Shown here: piece after piece, positions 23,470 to 35,664 of the stretch | Position numbering within the stretch: position 1 is the stretch's first letter | Layout: the number at the start of each line of letters is the position of its first letter | Assembly: GCA_025991245.1 (NCBI GenBank) | Contig: BQMJ01000048.1 | Span: forward strand, 142,621-206,620 | Direction: 5' to 3' | DNA from: Galdieria partita | Taxonomy: Eukaryota > Rhodophyta > Bangiophyceae > Galdieriales > Galdieriaceae | DNA length: 64,000 bases | Made by a program: the position numbers and the translations under genes | The notes under the pieces: generated by a model | Databases searched by the model: none | Seen by the model: the letters and a program-made list of their open reading frames with translations, nothing else | What the model was told of the DNA's origin: nothing

Positions 23470-24503
23470 ATGCAGACAACTGAAGTATTTGGTGTTAGTC
23501 TGCCATTATCTGTTGCTTGCTTCTTGTTTCAATTCGTTACCTACCATATAACGTAAGTGTAACAGAGAAAACCTTTCTATTGGGAAAGTTGAGTCTTCCT
23601 AGTTGTGGCTTTTTTGCTATCGTGGACTACTATAAGCTTCTTCCAAATTACAAGTTGCATAACTCAGATCATAAAACATATTCTCAGGTATGTGAGACAC
23701 ACGTCTTGTTGTATCCCTCTATTCTTATATTCTATTTAGCTGCTGCCTAGAGTTGTATTCAATCAGGTTGTGTTTTATCTTCCCAGCTTTATTCTTTTAC
23801 AGTATTTGGGAGTTGCTTTTTGTTCTTTTGAGCCAAAGGTATTGTCTATTTCGTTACTGTTGTAGAAGAAAGATGCTAAGAATGACCAGTTGTCGGTTTG
23901 ACAGTTTGTTGCAGACTACTTGTTTTATTCATTCCTTCAAGAAATCATCTTCTATAGCGGCCATAGATTCCTTTTGCATTCCAAGTGGGGATTCCAACTT
24001 TTGGGACATGAGTTGCATCATACGTAAGGTCACATATTTGTTTATTTGGCTTATTGCATTGTATGACTCATCTTCATAGGACAAAGGGTTCTGTAGCTGT
24101 TTCTCAACATTACATGGCTCCCATAGACTATCTTATTGAGATAGTCATTACTAATATGGTATGTTGTATTTCTCTCATGGTCTTTTCTATTGAATTCCTA
24201 ATAATATATCTTTAGCTTCCTTTCTTCTTTATGAAGAAAACCAATATATATTTTGAACTCTTTGTTATTACTTTGAACACAGTCACGGGTCCTTGGGATC
24301 ATAGTGGCTATAAATATCCAGTGGGTGAATCTTCTGTAAGAATTCTTCCTGCTTCGTTGTTCTACAAAGTTTGCTTAATGTTGTTTGTTGAATAGTTTGC
24401 ACACTCAATGCATCACCTGCGCTCTTCATGTAGTTTTGGTGGAAGTGCCGCATTTACAGATTGGATCCTAAAGATAGCTTATTATTTTTATGGTTACACG
24501 TGA
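23470..24503 (+). CDS. Fatty acid hydroxylase / sterol desaturase superfamily membrane protein
   Basis: Di-iron membrane oxygenase of about 230 residues in seven exons: 23470-23552, 23603-23687, 23740-23838, 23905-24023, 24080-24158, 24216-24335, 24396-24503; introns 50-66 nt, all in phase. The three His clusters are intact: His109-x4-His114 (GHRFLLH), His124-x2-His127-His128 (GHELHH) and His198-x2-His201-His202 (AHSMHH). LPRVVFNQVVFYLPSF and DHSGYKYP are also typical. Hydrophobic segments flank the boxes, so an ER membrane location is expected. The family includes sterol C4-methyl oxidases, C5 desaturases and fatty-acid hydroxylases; the substrate cannot be told here. It is short for the family, so an N-terminal exon may be missing. 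Confidence 0.85.
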
Positions 24504-25599
24504 GTAAACATATTTCTACATGAACATCTGACAAATATATTGTGGCATATAGTAATTTGCCGAAGATAAAGGAAAGCAGCAACCATTGAGTATTTGAAAG
24601 AACAATGAATCCAATAGAATGCTCCTTCCTCGAATGAATAAAGTTTGAGTTGGTTTGACAACTTGTATCAAACATTTTTATCTTTTAAATAGTTGTTCAG
24701 TTTCTTCTGTTGCCTTTTTTCGAAATGTTTCTAACCATTGGAATCTATTAGTAGATATGGACTACCATTTTGGGGGTTATATTCTCGTTCTTCATTGTCT
24801 CTATTCAGTAATTAAGAAGTTATCAACAGCTCAGTACTTACATGCTGGAAACATTCCATTGGCTTTGATATTGATTTCTAAGCACTTCTTTCCTAAGAGA
24901 GATTTTACTGAAATGGTCTAGGTAGGAATAGTTTCGATTTGATTGAGAATCATAAGCATATTTTATGAGCAATATTATGTTATATTTCGGTTCGAGTGTT
25001 TTTAATTTCAAGCAATAGTTATGATTTGGCATATCAAACAATAGTCATGGCTTACTATTTCTCAACATTTCTACAAAAGGCTTTCGTTGATTCTATATCA
25101 TGGAAGAGCCTGAAACTCTTTTTGAACAATTTCCTAGAAGATTTTCTATACAGCTAGTCTTTCTTGCAATGTTGAGGTTATCAAGAATAGATATATTTCA
25201 TAAAAATTGATAACTTTGAATTGCAATTTTCAACGAAGACCTACTAAGGCTTTATTCTCTTGAAAATAGCATAGAAGTACATTAAAATAAAGAGTTGAAT
25301 TTTTTACTGATTATATATAATCGCAAATAGAATAGCAATTCAAAAAGTTGACAATACATAGACTTCCTGGCTTTTTCATGTAATATACATATGCTTTCAA
25401 GAATATCGACAGGAGTAGCAAGACATATTTCAAGAACAAATGTACTCAAGTTTCTACTTGCGATAATTTGCCATCCTCTCCATCTCTACGAGAAAGTCAC
25501 TATATATTTGCTGAAACCGAATAACCTGAAGTTTAAGGGTTCACATCAGGATTAAGTTTCAAAGGATCCTGAAATGAACTCCTAAAAATGAGAAAGAGG
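24504..25599. other. AT-rich spacer between the hydroxylase gene and the pseudogene of type C
   Basis: Short frames only, with alternative starts and no recognisable domain. It probably holds the 3' UTR of the hydroxylase gene and eroded sequence continuous with the type C relic to the right. Confidence 0.5.
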
Positions 25600-27830
25600 C
25601 TCGAATTGTTCCAACTATTCCTAATTGTTATCCACCACCTGATTTATCTCTCCAATACTTTTGAAACCCAAAAAGTCTTTCAAATATTCGGTTGAAAATA
25701 CGAAGACTTGACAAAGAAAAGGTACAGTTATACACACTTTACTGGAATTTTGCATTTCATTTAGAGATTGGAACAGACGACGAATAACGTTCTCTCTTCA
25801 TAACAAATACCATTATTCAACATCCAATCATGATTATTCGTAAATTGTCCAGCCATTTCTGAAATATAATTATTGCATATAATCAACTGAATTGCAATCA
25901 TATTATTATTCTCCATTCCAGCTGGGAAGGAAGAGATAGATTCCAAAAACTTGAAAATCGTCACTCTAATCATAGAACGACTTACTGCATCAGAATCTGC
26001 TGCTTGAAAACAACTCAGTACAATATTTATCTAATAGAATCCATGTTCCATTTCGATGTCATTTTCTTCAGTTTCCCCATGAATATTCTCTACTAGAATT
26101 CCAGACTCATTAGAATTTTGTCGTACTGGGATAAATATTCCATTCTTTGACAAGTAATTTCAAAAACTGATTTCCAGCCATTGACAAGAATCATAGTCTC
26201 TGTGAGAACTATTCTTTGTGTGTAACTTCATGCAGGAATGTAAGTGACACTTTTATTTCGTCCTCTTTCAATATTTTCTACAAGACTATGACGAAATACA
26301 CTCAACTCTCCCAATCTGGGACTGTAATACCATCGAACTTAAAGAAAAAGTGCAGATACAACTGCAGATTTGAGATTACAACTGACGACCAAACCTTGGT
26401 AATGAAATAAATTCGAAAATTCCTTGGAAGAAATCTTCAATAGGCGCTTCTCAAGTAGTTCATTACAGTTCTTTAATAAAACAGTGTGATAAGTGGTCCA
26501 TTTAACTTCTCAACCAGTCTTTCTTTCTCTCAGTTTAATCCTGCAAGATAAACCAAGCTGTGTCGCAATATCCATAACATACTTTGAATGGGTTTCGATT
26601 TCTAAACTACTCAAAAAAAAGGTCCCTCTAACAGAAATACGGTATTCCAAAAACTCGTAAGAAGCATGACACAAAAAGTAGTCATAATCTTTGGTGTCAT
26701 ACCAAAACGGATGAATCTAGTCTATGGAACTCTGCTACTGATACAGTCCTGAGACATACATTCCAGTCCATTCTTCATTTCATCCTCTGAAATACAAGTT
26801 ATGTGAGCTCTATAATACGCTGTCAATTTCGTGAAAACATCAACAACAAGGTAAGGATAAACCCTATATAATCATGTACTAGTGTGACGAACCAATCTCG
26901 TATTTCTGGATTGTTCGGAAAAAAGACCTTCAAAATGGGTTCTTCAAGAGACGTCGTATTTTCTGTGAAGAACTTGACATCACTTTCTCAAAAGGTATCC
27001 AAAGGAAGGATCTGTAAGACTAATCCCAGAGGCATAGCATATTCCTCTATGTGAGGAAGCTTAAGAAACTCAATGAAAAACGGAAGAGAAAGAGATATAC
27101 GTTGCTCTCTCCAGATACTGCACTCCATTCCTCCTAATTGTCAAAAATAGAAAAGACTCGGTGGCTCAATGCATCGATTTCGTCCAGAAAGAGATACAAG
27201 AACCGCCTATTGGTGACTTTCAAGAGTGTCTCTAGCCAATCCTTGGGACTTTCAATACAAGAAAGAACTTGAGAAAGTAACACTGAACAATTTGGGAAAA
27301 TTCTCAAGTGCCTCCTTACTTATCCATTGCAAAAACTAGTTTCGAATTGAGCTCCACCAGGTAACGACAGATAATTCAGCTTGATATACAGTGTTTCATT
27401 CAGCAGAGTGGAGAACGCCAGTTCTGCAGTGTTCTTCTCCTTGGAAATCCAAGGTAGGCCCCAACCACGCAACTTTTTCAACAACTGCTCGTTGTAGGCT
27501 GAAAGAAGCTTCTTTGGAAGCAACCACCAAACACGCTTTTTCCACTCCCTTCCATTTGGAGTGCAAAAAGGACAACAGGACGTCTCACGTATAGTAACCA
27601 TTCCTCTTCCGTAGAGTTTGACTCTACAAAATTCTCTAGAACACTCAACACAGTTGATTCTCTGTTTATCTGAGAATTACTGATTGTCGTATTTGTGCTA
27701 AATTGACTCGTGCTAAGATTGTCGCTTGTGTAATATTGGGAGCCATTCGAATATCGTGAACGCTCTAATAAAGAACAAACCATTTTAGAGGTTATAGACA
27801 AACTATGTTGAGAAGAGAGCTTCAATGACT
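25600..27830 (-). pseudogene. Degenerate copy of type C NTPase-nuclease gene
   Basis: Collinear with gene C (35.67-38.30 kb) on the minus strand but full of stops and frameshifts. Recognisable pieces: the 5' part near 27.7 kb with INRESTVLSVLENF and the P-loop MEGSGKSVFG; a middle part at 27.2-27.6 kb; and a nuclease-region piece at 25.76-25.97 kb (FKFLESIS..., IAIQLIICN, NNGICYEE) matching FLHPVASQ..., IQLIVSD, NSGVYYED of gene C. Notably the P-loop GSGKS survives. The 3' SAM-like part is not recognisable. This is the decayed C member of the left B-A-C module. Confidence 0.8.
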
Positions 27831-28356
27831 GAACAAAGTCCTTCCGTGTCTCTATGTTATTAAGAGCTATGAAGACTCCAACTCATTTGATCAAGAACTA
27901 ATAAAAGCCCACATTTTAGGCCACATTTAGAGTATGACTTCTCCTCAAACAGTTTCATCAACAAAGATTCGTTTATCTGACAGACTTGAAAGCTTCCTGA
28001 ATACTTTGTGAACGATTGTTCGGATGAAAAACATGTCTCCAAGTTTGAAACAAGTTGATTCTATACAACTGACGATACCCAGTAAAGACACTCTCCAAAG
28101 AAGCTTACTTGAAACCTGAGTTGATTTTCATCCAAAGTGCTAAAAATGACTTTGTTCAAAATACATATATGTCTATTATTGCACACTAGCCATCCGTCTC
28201 AGACTTAAAGTTACAAAAACCAATTCTACTTCCACAATTATTCATCACTGGTTTGTCAGTCAAGATTATAAAATATTTAAAACGCATTATTTATTCTAGA
28301 CCTTGTAAAACATAAAGCTCAAAACAACCCTGCTTCCATACAACGATCGTAAAACA
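27831..28356. other. Spacer between pseudogene C and gene A
   Basis: About 0.5 kb with no clear coding content. It should hold the 3' UTR and polyadenylation signals of gene A and the former promoter of the decayed C gene. Confidence 0.45.
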
Positions 28357-30786
28357 TCACTTTTCTTCTTCCAACAAAACTCGAAAATTTTCAGGAAAGC
28401 CTTCTCTACAAAGAAACTCGACATAGTTTGGCACTGATAAACTTCCCTTGGCCTCCTTGAAAGATAATGGGGTAACATAAACAATACTTATGCAGTGTCG
28501 CCAATCAACACCTTTGGAATCCAATAAACGAAAATCTACAACTCTTCCAGAATCATCTTCTTCTAATATGATAGTAAATTCTCGATTCAAAATCAAGCAA
28601 AGCATGTTCAACAACTGACAGTCGCCTTTCACTTCTCTCTGTTTCAAGTTATCTCGACTCTTCTTCTTACTACTTCTTTCGCGACCTTTGGAAAGCTTCG
28701 TTGAGTTTTGCGCGCTCTCTTTCTTTCTAGTTGATAAACTAGCGGATCCTGAGCTCTTCCATTCATCTTCTTCCTTGCCAGACAAAGGCAATAAGGATTT
28801 TTCAATAGCTGCATAGTCACGGTTGTGATTGTGGAATGAAGATACAGATATTTGAAAAAAGTATATGTGCCATTGAGAATCCACAATATCCACAAAAATA
28901 TAGTCAAATCGAGGACATCGTTCTGCCAGTAATATCCAACAGGAATGGTTAAACTTTTTCATGGGAGGATCAAATTCATCTCCAACCAACCGAAACCAAC
29001 TATGACAAGATAAACTCAACTTCCTACGAGGTTTGCTATCGGAACGGATCGTCACTTCTTCTGTTCTACTGATGAACCACAAAAAGAATAATTCTTTAAA
29101 TGTTTGACCCTTTGTGCTCTGTCCACTTCGATAACGTTCAACAAGTTCAGACAAGTAACTCTTTGAAGCATATCTGTTAAGGAAGGAGGATAACAACATA
29201 CCACGCGCATCGCTATTATAAAAACGTAAGTAAACTGCATCAACTACAACTAATAAACCTCGACTAATATATGCCTCATCTGCAATAGTAATATTGGGCT
29301 TAGTTCTATCCATGAATAGCTTATAAAGCATAGAATCAAATGCGCTCTTTTCTCTTTCAGAGCCAAGTCGTTTGATATAACCCCAATGCTTTTCTATCAT
29401 TTCAGAACACACATCTGCGGTGAATTTAGTCTTCATATCCTCAAACCAACTAGGATCAGGAAGATCGTTGGCAAAAGCTATCATTTTGGCTATCATTCTA
29501 GGCACCAATCCAGTAAGTTCGACCACTTCATCTGAATGTTGACGAAGAATGGAGGGATAATCAGGTAAATCTTGCCACAAATCAAATTCTTTGAAACTTA
29601 GCGGCTCCAAATATTGTTTGATGTCTACATAACCACTAGGCAAATTATCTTCAAATTGACGATGCTGTGAACCTGCAAGAAGAACTCCGCAATAAGGCTA
29701 TTCAAGTAAATAAAAAATTCATTATGAAAAAAAGAGAGAGCTGTTACATACTGTAGCCATAACTTCCATAATGGCATAAAATCGAAAGAAATCTGGCCAT
29801 CGATTTATGTTACGACCAAAGTTGCACCAAAACTCATTATGTTCATCCACTATCAACATATTGCGTGGTGCAAGCCGTATCATAAAGCGACGAATTTCTG
29901 AAGCCAGAGATGTATCTTCCTCTTTCATGGCAAAATAAATGACATCTTTAAGAGGAACACCATTCAAAGAATCATAGTCAGTTGTCATGAAGCACGGCAT
30001 TTCTTCTAGAATGTCTGCATTCATAAAAAGCAACATTTTCAAGTAACCGGAAAACACGTCAGAGATGTCGTTGATTTTCGTCAGCCACTCCCATGTGTTT
30101 GCAATATACTGCACCGGAATCCCGCAGTGTCTTGAAAAAACAGCAGCCATATAGAGCTCTACGCTCTTTCCCAGTCCACTTGCTGCAGAAACTATGATCT
30201 GTCGGCGAGGAAGACTACAACCTTCTGCATCAAGACTTTCAATGTGTTTATTCCACCTCTTGATAAACTCTCGTCTCAGGAAGATTCTTGAGATTTTCCC
30301 ATCAGCTCCTTCCACTGGAAAATCTTCGGGAAACTGTTTGGGAGCAACCAAGTGTGCTGTATCTCTGAAAGTTTCTTCTCCAACTTCGAAAACTTTACCT
30401 CCTACTTGTATTTTTTCTCCAAGAACTGAAGCAACGGTTTTAAACACACACTCTCGATGAAGATTAGGCAAGTTCGTCAACCATACGTTGCTAAACTTTT
30501 CGTCAATTTTAAATTCGTTTGGTACAAATATCTCTCTAAAGTCAACATATCTTTCTTTGCCGCCATCAAGACTATTTATGACTGACGCAAGAATAACTCT
30601 TCTATAACCAAAACCAGAACGATTCTTGTCAAAACAAGACAACGGTTTTGTAAAGCTTCTACTCCATAAACGACACTCTTTGGTTCCAAAACAAACCTTG
30701 GTCTGGAATGAATACCGAACATTGGCTGAGGAAAGACACGTAGAATGAAACGAAAAAGCAAAGCAACCAACAAGCATTGCAACCAT
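28357..30786 (-). CDS. CR-type (Crinkler/RHS-like) NTPase with nuclease-like C-terminus, type A
   Basis: A 791-residue protein. Exons 30786-29752 and 29697-28357; one 54-nt intron in phase 0 joins MAT to PYCGVLLAGSQHRQFE. Residues 1-20 are signal- or presequence-like (MVAMLVGCFAFSFHSTCLSS). The P-loop domain has Walker A SGLGKS (203-208) and Walker B LIVDEHNEFW (Asp314-Glu315). The GVLLAGS...LPSGY...YLEPLSFKEF segment after the intron is sensor/lid-like. The C-terminal region has CPRFDYIFVDIV, then IYFFQISVSSFHNH, resembling the D...QxT/S...H core of REase-fold domains in RHS and Crinkler proteins. Such proteins are described in genome-conflict and effector families. Domain calls are by motif recognition, function is inferred. 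This is the only intact A copy of three. Confidence 0.72.
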
Positions 30787-32610
30787 CCAACTTTGTCTCT
30801 CAATCTCGAAACCCGATGGATGGACGACTGCTTTGGAGCCAATCAATAATGGCGATGGATTTGTGTAGTCTTAGCCAACTGAATTGTTGTTGTGCAAACA
30901 AACAAAATCCTACAAATTTCACAAAGATTAAACTAAATATGTTTGAGTGGAAAAATTGTCTTTCAATGAACAAGTGAAAACTACAATTTGAGTAATTGCA
31001 GTTCCCACTATTGATTTTGTTTAAATTGCTCTTTCAGAGTGAAATATTGTACTGACTTTTTTCGGTTGTTTAAAATGTTGTAAAGTTTGAAAAATCACGT
31101 TGTTATTTATTCAATTTTTATGTCTTGACAATAACCATATGATTGAGGATTCTAGGAGTAGCCTTGACATTTGATCATTGTTTACTAAAATTGCGAAAAT
31201 GTATCGCTTGCAAAGACAGAAACGGCTCCTTTGCATATGATTGACAAACATTTCCAACACAATCTTTGAATAATTCTTATGAAAAATATGCTTTTAACTT
31301 ATCCAGACTTGGTTCACCTGATACTCTCGTACAATTTATTTTCTCAATAAGAGTCCTTTACATAGTACTTGTATGGTTTATTTTCAGATGATTGCTTTGC
31401 TGAAAATAATGACTAGCAATATTTATGACAAGTTTTGACTATTTAACAAAAAGGATTTCCATTTAAAGTCTTTTTCCGACAGGCTCAATTAGATTTGCTG
31501 TCTAAAGTGACAATAAATAAAAGTGCTGCTCTTCAAGAAATCCATAGAGTCAATTGATTTGAACTAAATAACAATATGCTAGTCATTGAGGAGAAACAGT
31601 TTCTTCTCGGGCAACAGTCAGATGTACCTTGTCACAGATTTCGTCATAGCGATATCATCTCAAGACAATACATACAAGAGTTTTGAAATAAAAGTAGGTC
31701 AACAAACTATCGAGCAACCAAGGTCGAGTTGTACGAAATGCCATTCTGTAAAAGCAAAGGTTCTAACATATTTCCAAGAAACTGTTTGTATAACAATTTG
31801 AAGACTTTAAAGGTAAAATGTCAAACGTTGTTATGATTACGAGTTAGTCTTGGATAGCTTATAATGACTGATTGATTTAGTGTTAAAACTTTAAATGGGT
31901 CTTTTTAAAATGACAATCAAGTTGCATATATCATTTTGTTGGGATTCATGATCAATCGGTATTCTATGATTCCGTGACAACTTTGCACAATCTTCTATAA
32001 AAGGGAGTGCGTATCCTTCTTCTTGAAAAATAAGATCAGTATCCTCTAGTAGCATTCATTCAATCCAATTGCATTCATGGATGTAATTCATGGAGTTCAC
32101 CTAATATATTGATAGAATATTTTCGATTCCTTCTTGGAATAAACTATATTTTACCTTCCACATTTTCTTGTAGGATTTATGATTCCAAACCAACGAAACT
32201 ATAAGTTGACAGTTCCAGAGTGTTCAACTAGTCCCCTTTTGATGGTTGCACCAGTTGGACATCATTCAAACAGAGTTTTCAGTTGAAAGATATGAATGAT
32301 CAAACTCAATATGGTCTCTGACATTGTATTTGCTGGTAGCATAAAGATAACAATATTCTAAACTATGTTCTCATAATAAAAAAGTAAACAGGTAATACTA
32401 TTTTATACATACACTTGTTGATTGAAAGACTCTGTGAAAAAGAATGACAAGTGATGTTGGTAATTAGATAACTTTTGATGCTGTTCTATGACAATCATCA
32501 CAGATTTTAGAATACCACTAGTACATTTAAAAAGAAGTTTGCAAAAATATTTAATTCAAATGTTGCAGAGCGAATTACCGAATGAACAATTGAATATACG
32601 AATTCAAACT
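30787..32610. other. A-B intergenic region, duplicated at 42.87-44.60 kb
   Basis: About 1.8 kb between gene B's stop and gene A's start, closely matched by the A'-B' spacer. It should contain gene A's promoter and gene B's 3' UTR. A block at about 31.86-32.31 kb occurs a third time at 39.37-39.77 kb. No ORF is conserved between the copies. Confidence 0.7.
31861..32310. repeat. Noncoding module N, copy 1
   Basis: Shares blocks with copies at 39.37 and 43.87 kb: ATAATGACTGATTGATT at the left, then ATTCATGATCAATCGGTAT, ACAACTTTGCACAATCTTCT, AGCATTCATTCAATCCAAT, and a GTTGACAGTTCCAGAGTGTT end. It lies about 0.3-0.75 kb downstream of gene B's stop. Confidence 0.8.
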
Positions 32611-34713
32611 TTATTGCCAACTTAACAAACTGTGCCGGACTCGTTTAAGTAGATCAAGTCCAAAGTTTTTCAAAAAGGGACGATCAGTAGAAGAGAATGC
32701 CTTTTCAAGTCCATTCAATATTTCTTTGTCAATGAGCATTTCTACATCTCTTTCACAAAGAATAACAAGCTCACAATTGGAAGGAATCGTAAAAGATTCA
32801 CTTTCAATAGACATTCCACTACTGTAACAACGACTTTGGTCACCCAACTCGCTTGCAACATTGAATGCTAATTTTGTACCAACTATAATAAGCATACAAT
32901 GATTCTTACCAGGTGCGTTGGATAAAACTTGATTAGAAACAGGAACAAGAAATTTTTCTGCTTCTTCAATAATATCTGACCAGCCAACTCGTTCAGAATT
33001 CCAACGACCTTTGCAAGCAACTCCCACAATAAGAACTTTAGAATCAACAGGAGATTGCAATTTGAACATAATATCAGGACTATACGAATTGGTGTCTACT
33101 GGAATATAAACCCTGTCAAAATAAAGTGCTTCGTGAATAATCTTGTTCCATTCATTACTTTCATAAGTTTTCCGTTTCTTGTTTGATTCACTCCTTGATT
33201 CAGAAACACCAACAGATCTCATGTAATCAAGAGGTAAAGGTTCCCTGATAGGAAGTTTCATTTCTTTAAATACGGCGGATAACTGACATAACAACTCCCT
33301 AAACTCATTTCGTACTTTGGACGAAAGCATCAAAATAAGTAGGACGGCAACAATTCCTTCAAATACTCGACACTTTGAAGAAAAGAAACAATCAACTGGC
33401 TCTAATTTGAGTGATCCTAAAAGTGTCTCTTCCAATAACGAGAGAGATGATAGATACTCAAAGTTTCCAACGAAAACCTTTGGAATCAGCACTTGAAAAG
33501 TATCCTGATCAATAGGATATCGATAGAGTCCCATTTCATTAACAGCGTCAAACAAATAACATTCCGAGTTTAGTTCATCATATAGTTTGAAAGGTATATG
33601 ATACAGAGCCATCATCAACAATATGCCAAATTCACTTTTTCTATCCTCGTCTGAAGTTGATATGTATTGTATAAACGGTTCAGCACAGATTCTTTGGAAA
33701 CTATCCTCATTCATACATGATAAACATTCATCTTTCAACATAAAAGATTGTCCTCTTGTTTGTACATAATTCAAAAGCATATTCACTGCACGTGTAAGCA
33801 AACCAGGGACTCCACCGGTAGATTCCAGTAGTGCCTCTGCCAATTCATTTACTGAAAAAGAAGGACTACATAGAATATCACAAACTCGAGATTGAACCTG
33901 TCCTTTGAGATGGCTCTTTTCAAGGAATTCAATGAGATTGGAAGATCTTAAAGGTGATAACGAAATAAAGTGTAGCAACACCCTTGGTCCAAAAGCTACA
34001 GAATTCTTAATTCTTAAACCCTCGCTTTTCCCAACAACAATAACGAACAGATTGTTTTCGTTACACAACTCACGAACAATCTCAAAGAAGTCGTTGTATG
34101 GAAAAACTTCACCATCTTGTGTCCTTTCGAAATCAAATTCGTCGTAACTTTCGTCTAGAGCACCAATCTCATCAAACACCACAAGAAGAAACTGATCAGT
34201 ACGCATGTTTAATACTTCACGGATTTTCTCAATTAACATATCAGTTCTAAGTTTAAAGACTTCGAAACACTCATCAGGGTCCGGTTCTTCAAACCCCGAT
34301 CGTAGACAGGCCGACTGGTACAACAAGTAAAAAAGTGCCCATCTTAGACTTCTTTTCTCAGGATCAGTTCGTTCAAGTTCTCTCAAGTCAACGTACAAGA
34401 AAGCCGAATCTTTCAACCTATCCAAAAACTCTTTCTTGGAAGAGTTCGAAGCAAAAGACGACAGGGAAGTTTCACTCAACCTCCGTATCAACTCCAAATA
34501 GTTGATACAAAAAGTAGTCTTGCCGGATCCAAACATATGAGGCGCGAATGGGATTGTCAAACGGTAATAGGTACTGCTTAACTGACCCTTAAGTTGCTTT
34601 CGGTTATTGTGAAGTTCGTAAAGTTCTTCTGTAACGAGGTACGCATCCTCTTCACGACCTACAACAACAGGCTCGAACGTGTCACGAGGAACCCACTTAT
34701 CACCGAATATCAT
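32611..34713 (-). CDS. STAND-like P-loop NTPase with degenerate PD-(D/E)xK domain, type B
   Basis: A 700-residue single-exon protein. Walker A MFGSGKTTF (Gly62-Thr66), Walker B LLVVFDEIGALD (Asp181-Glu182) and TGGVPGL near residue 300 give a STAND/archaeal-ATPase-like NTPase (TGGxP is typical of that family). The C-terminal region has YIPVDTNSYSPD (Asp547), then LIVGVACKGRW (Lys568), then a helix with EEAEKFLVPV. This fits a REase fold in which the acidic residue before xK is Ala and may have moved to the helix. A basic KKRK patch lies near 511. ATG 34713 is the first ATG of the frame; similarity to B' continues slightly upstream. The family may correspond to the expanded 'archaeal ATPases' reported for Galdieria (recalled, unchecked). 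Confidence 0.75.
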   Translation of the reverse strand: MIFGDKWVPRDTFEPVVVGREEDAYLVTEELYELHNNRKQLKGQLSSTYYRLTIPFAPHMFGSGKTTFCINYLELIRRLSETSLSSFASNSSKKEFLDRLKDSAFLYVDLRELERTDPEKRSLRWALFYLLYQSACLRSGFEEPDPDECFEVFKLRTDMLIEKIREVLNMRTDQFLLVVFDEIGALDESYDEFDFERTQDGEVFPYNDFFEIVRELCNENNLFVIVVGKSEGLRIKNSVAFGPRVLLHFISLSPLRSSNLIEFLEKSHLKGQVQSRVCDILCSPSFSVNELAEALLESTGGVPGLLTRAVNMLLNYVQTRGQSFMLKDECLSCMNEDSFQRICAEPFIQYISTSDEDRKSEFGILLMMALYHIPFKLYDELNSECYLFDAVNEMGLYRYPIDQDTFQVLIPKVFVGNFEYLSSLSLLEETLLGSLKLEPVDCFFSSKCRVFEGIVAVLLILMLSSKVRNEFRELLCQLSAVFKEMKLPIREPLPLDYMRSVGVSESRSESNKKRKTYESNEWNKIIHEALYFDRVYIPVDTNSYSPDIMFKLQSPVDSKVLIVGVACKGRWNSERVGWSDIIEEAEKFLVPVSNQVLSNAPGKNHCMLIIVGTKLAFNVASELGDQSRCYSSGMSIESESFTIPSNCELVILCERDVEMLIDKEILNGLEKAFSSTDRPFLKNFGLDLLKRVRHSLLSWQ

Positions 34714-35664
34714 CGTCGCCAAAACGAAATCGGCAATATGCGTCAAAAAAGGATATTCCGAAAAACACTTAGTTCCATACTTGTGCGTCGGGTGTTGTAC
34801 TTTCTGTTGTTGAATTCAAAGAAGAGTGTCTTTGAAATATGAGTAGAAACTTGTGATGTGTCTTCGTTCGTCCAAATACCATTCCAACTGTTGTATTCAA
34901 CAGTTATTAGAGCTTTAAGAAAGAGATATATCTCTATCGAGAACGACTCTTGTGTTCATAGTAGATATGCGAGATCAAAAGACACCTTTGAGCATAGTAT
35001 TTGGAGACATCTGTATTTGGTCCTTGCAATGCGGTACTTTTCTCTGCAATTGTACTTTACTGACTCCTGTGTATCTCTCTCTCTTGGAAGATACCAGTGT
35101 TCAAAGACCTCGTTTATAGCGCTTTAAGTTTTCACAAATAATCTTGTACAAGTATCTTGAACTATCTAGATAAAGAGATGTTATTCAAGCCCACTCAAGG
35201 AAACCTTGAATAACGGTCCCAATCGGAATAGTTTCCACTGCAGCTTGATCTCTTTGTCACTTCTTTACAATCGCTATAGATAATAGAAACTTGTTTTATG
35301 CTGTTTTTGTCAATTTCTGTTGATCAAAGTAACTGTTCTTTTCCATAAAGAGCAGCACAACAGAGACCAAAGGGCTTGAGAGATATCGTCATGAGAACCA
35401 TTTCAGTCCAAAAAGGAGAATATTGCATAGTTCAAATAGCGAATAACATATGTGAAATATTTTCAGAGAAAGAGATATAAATGTTGAAACAAATGAACTT
35501 GTGTCTTCCAAGTCGTTCTACTGTATGATGCACTACAAGATGTTGAGCATTATATAAGAAGTGAACAACTGACAGCATTTATTCTCCACATGCGTTCAAC
35601 TCTATAAAGATCATAAAGCGTGATAGAGAAAATCAAAAGGAAGCGAAACTTGGATATAAAAAAC
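34714..35664. other. Spacer between gene B and gene C
   Basis: About 0.95 kb that should hold gene B's promoter and gene C's 3' UTR. No coding content recognised. It is not obviously shared with the region upstream of B', so the module boundary probably lies here. Confidence 0.5.

Larger units (their letters stand above)
28360..34740. repeat. Segmental duplication A-B, left copy
   Basis: A 6.4-kb block (gene A, spacer, gene B) matches 40.57-46.72 kb in order and orientation, offset by about 12 kb. Divergence appears modest in genes and in spacer. Confidence 0.9.
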
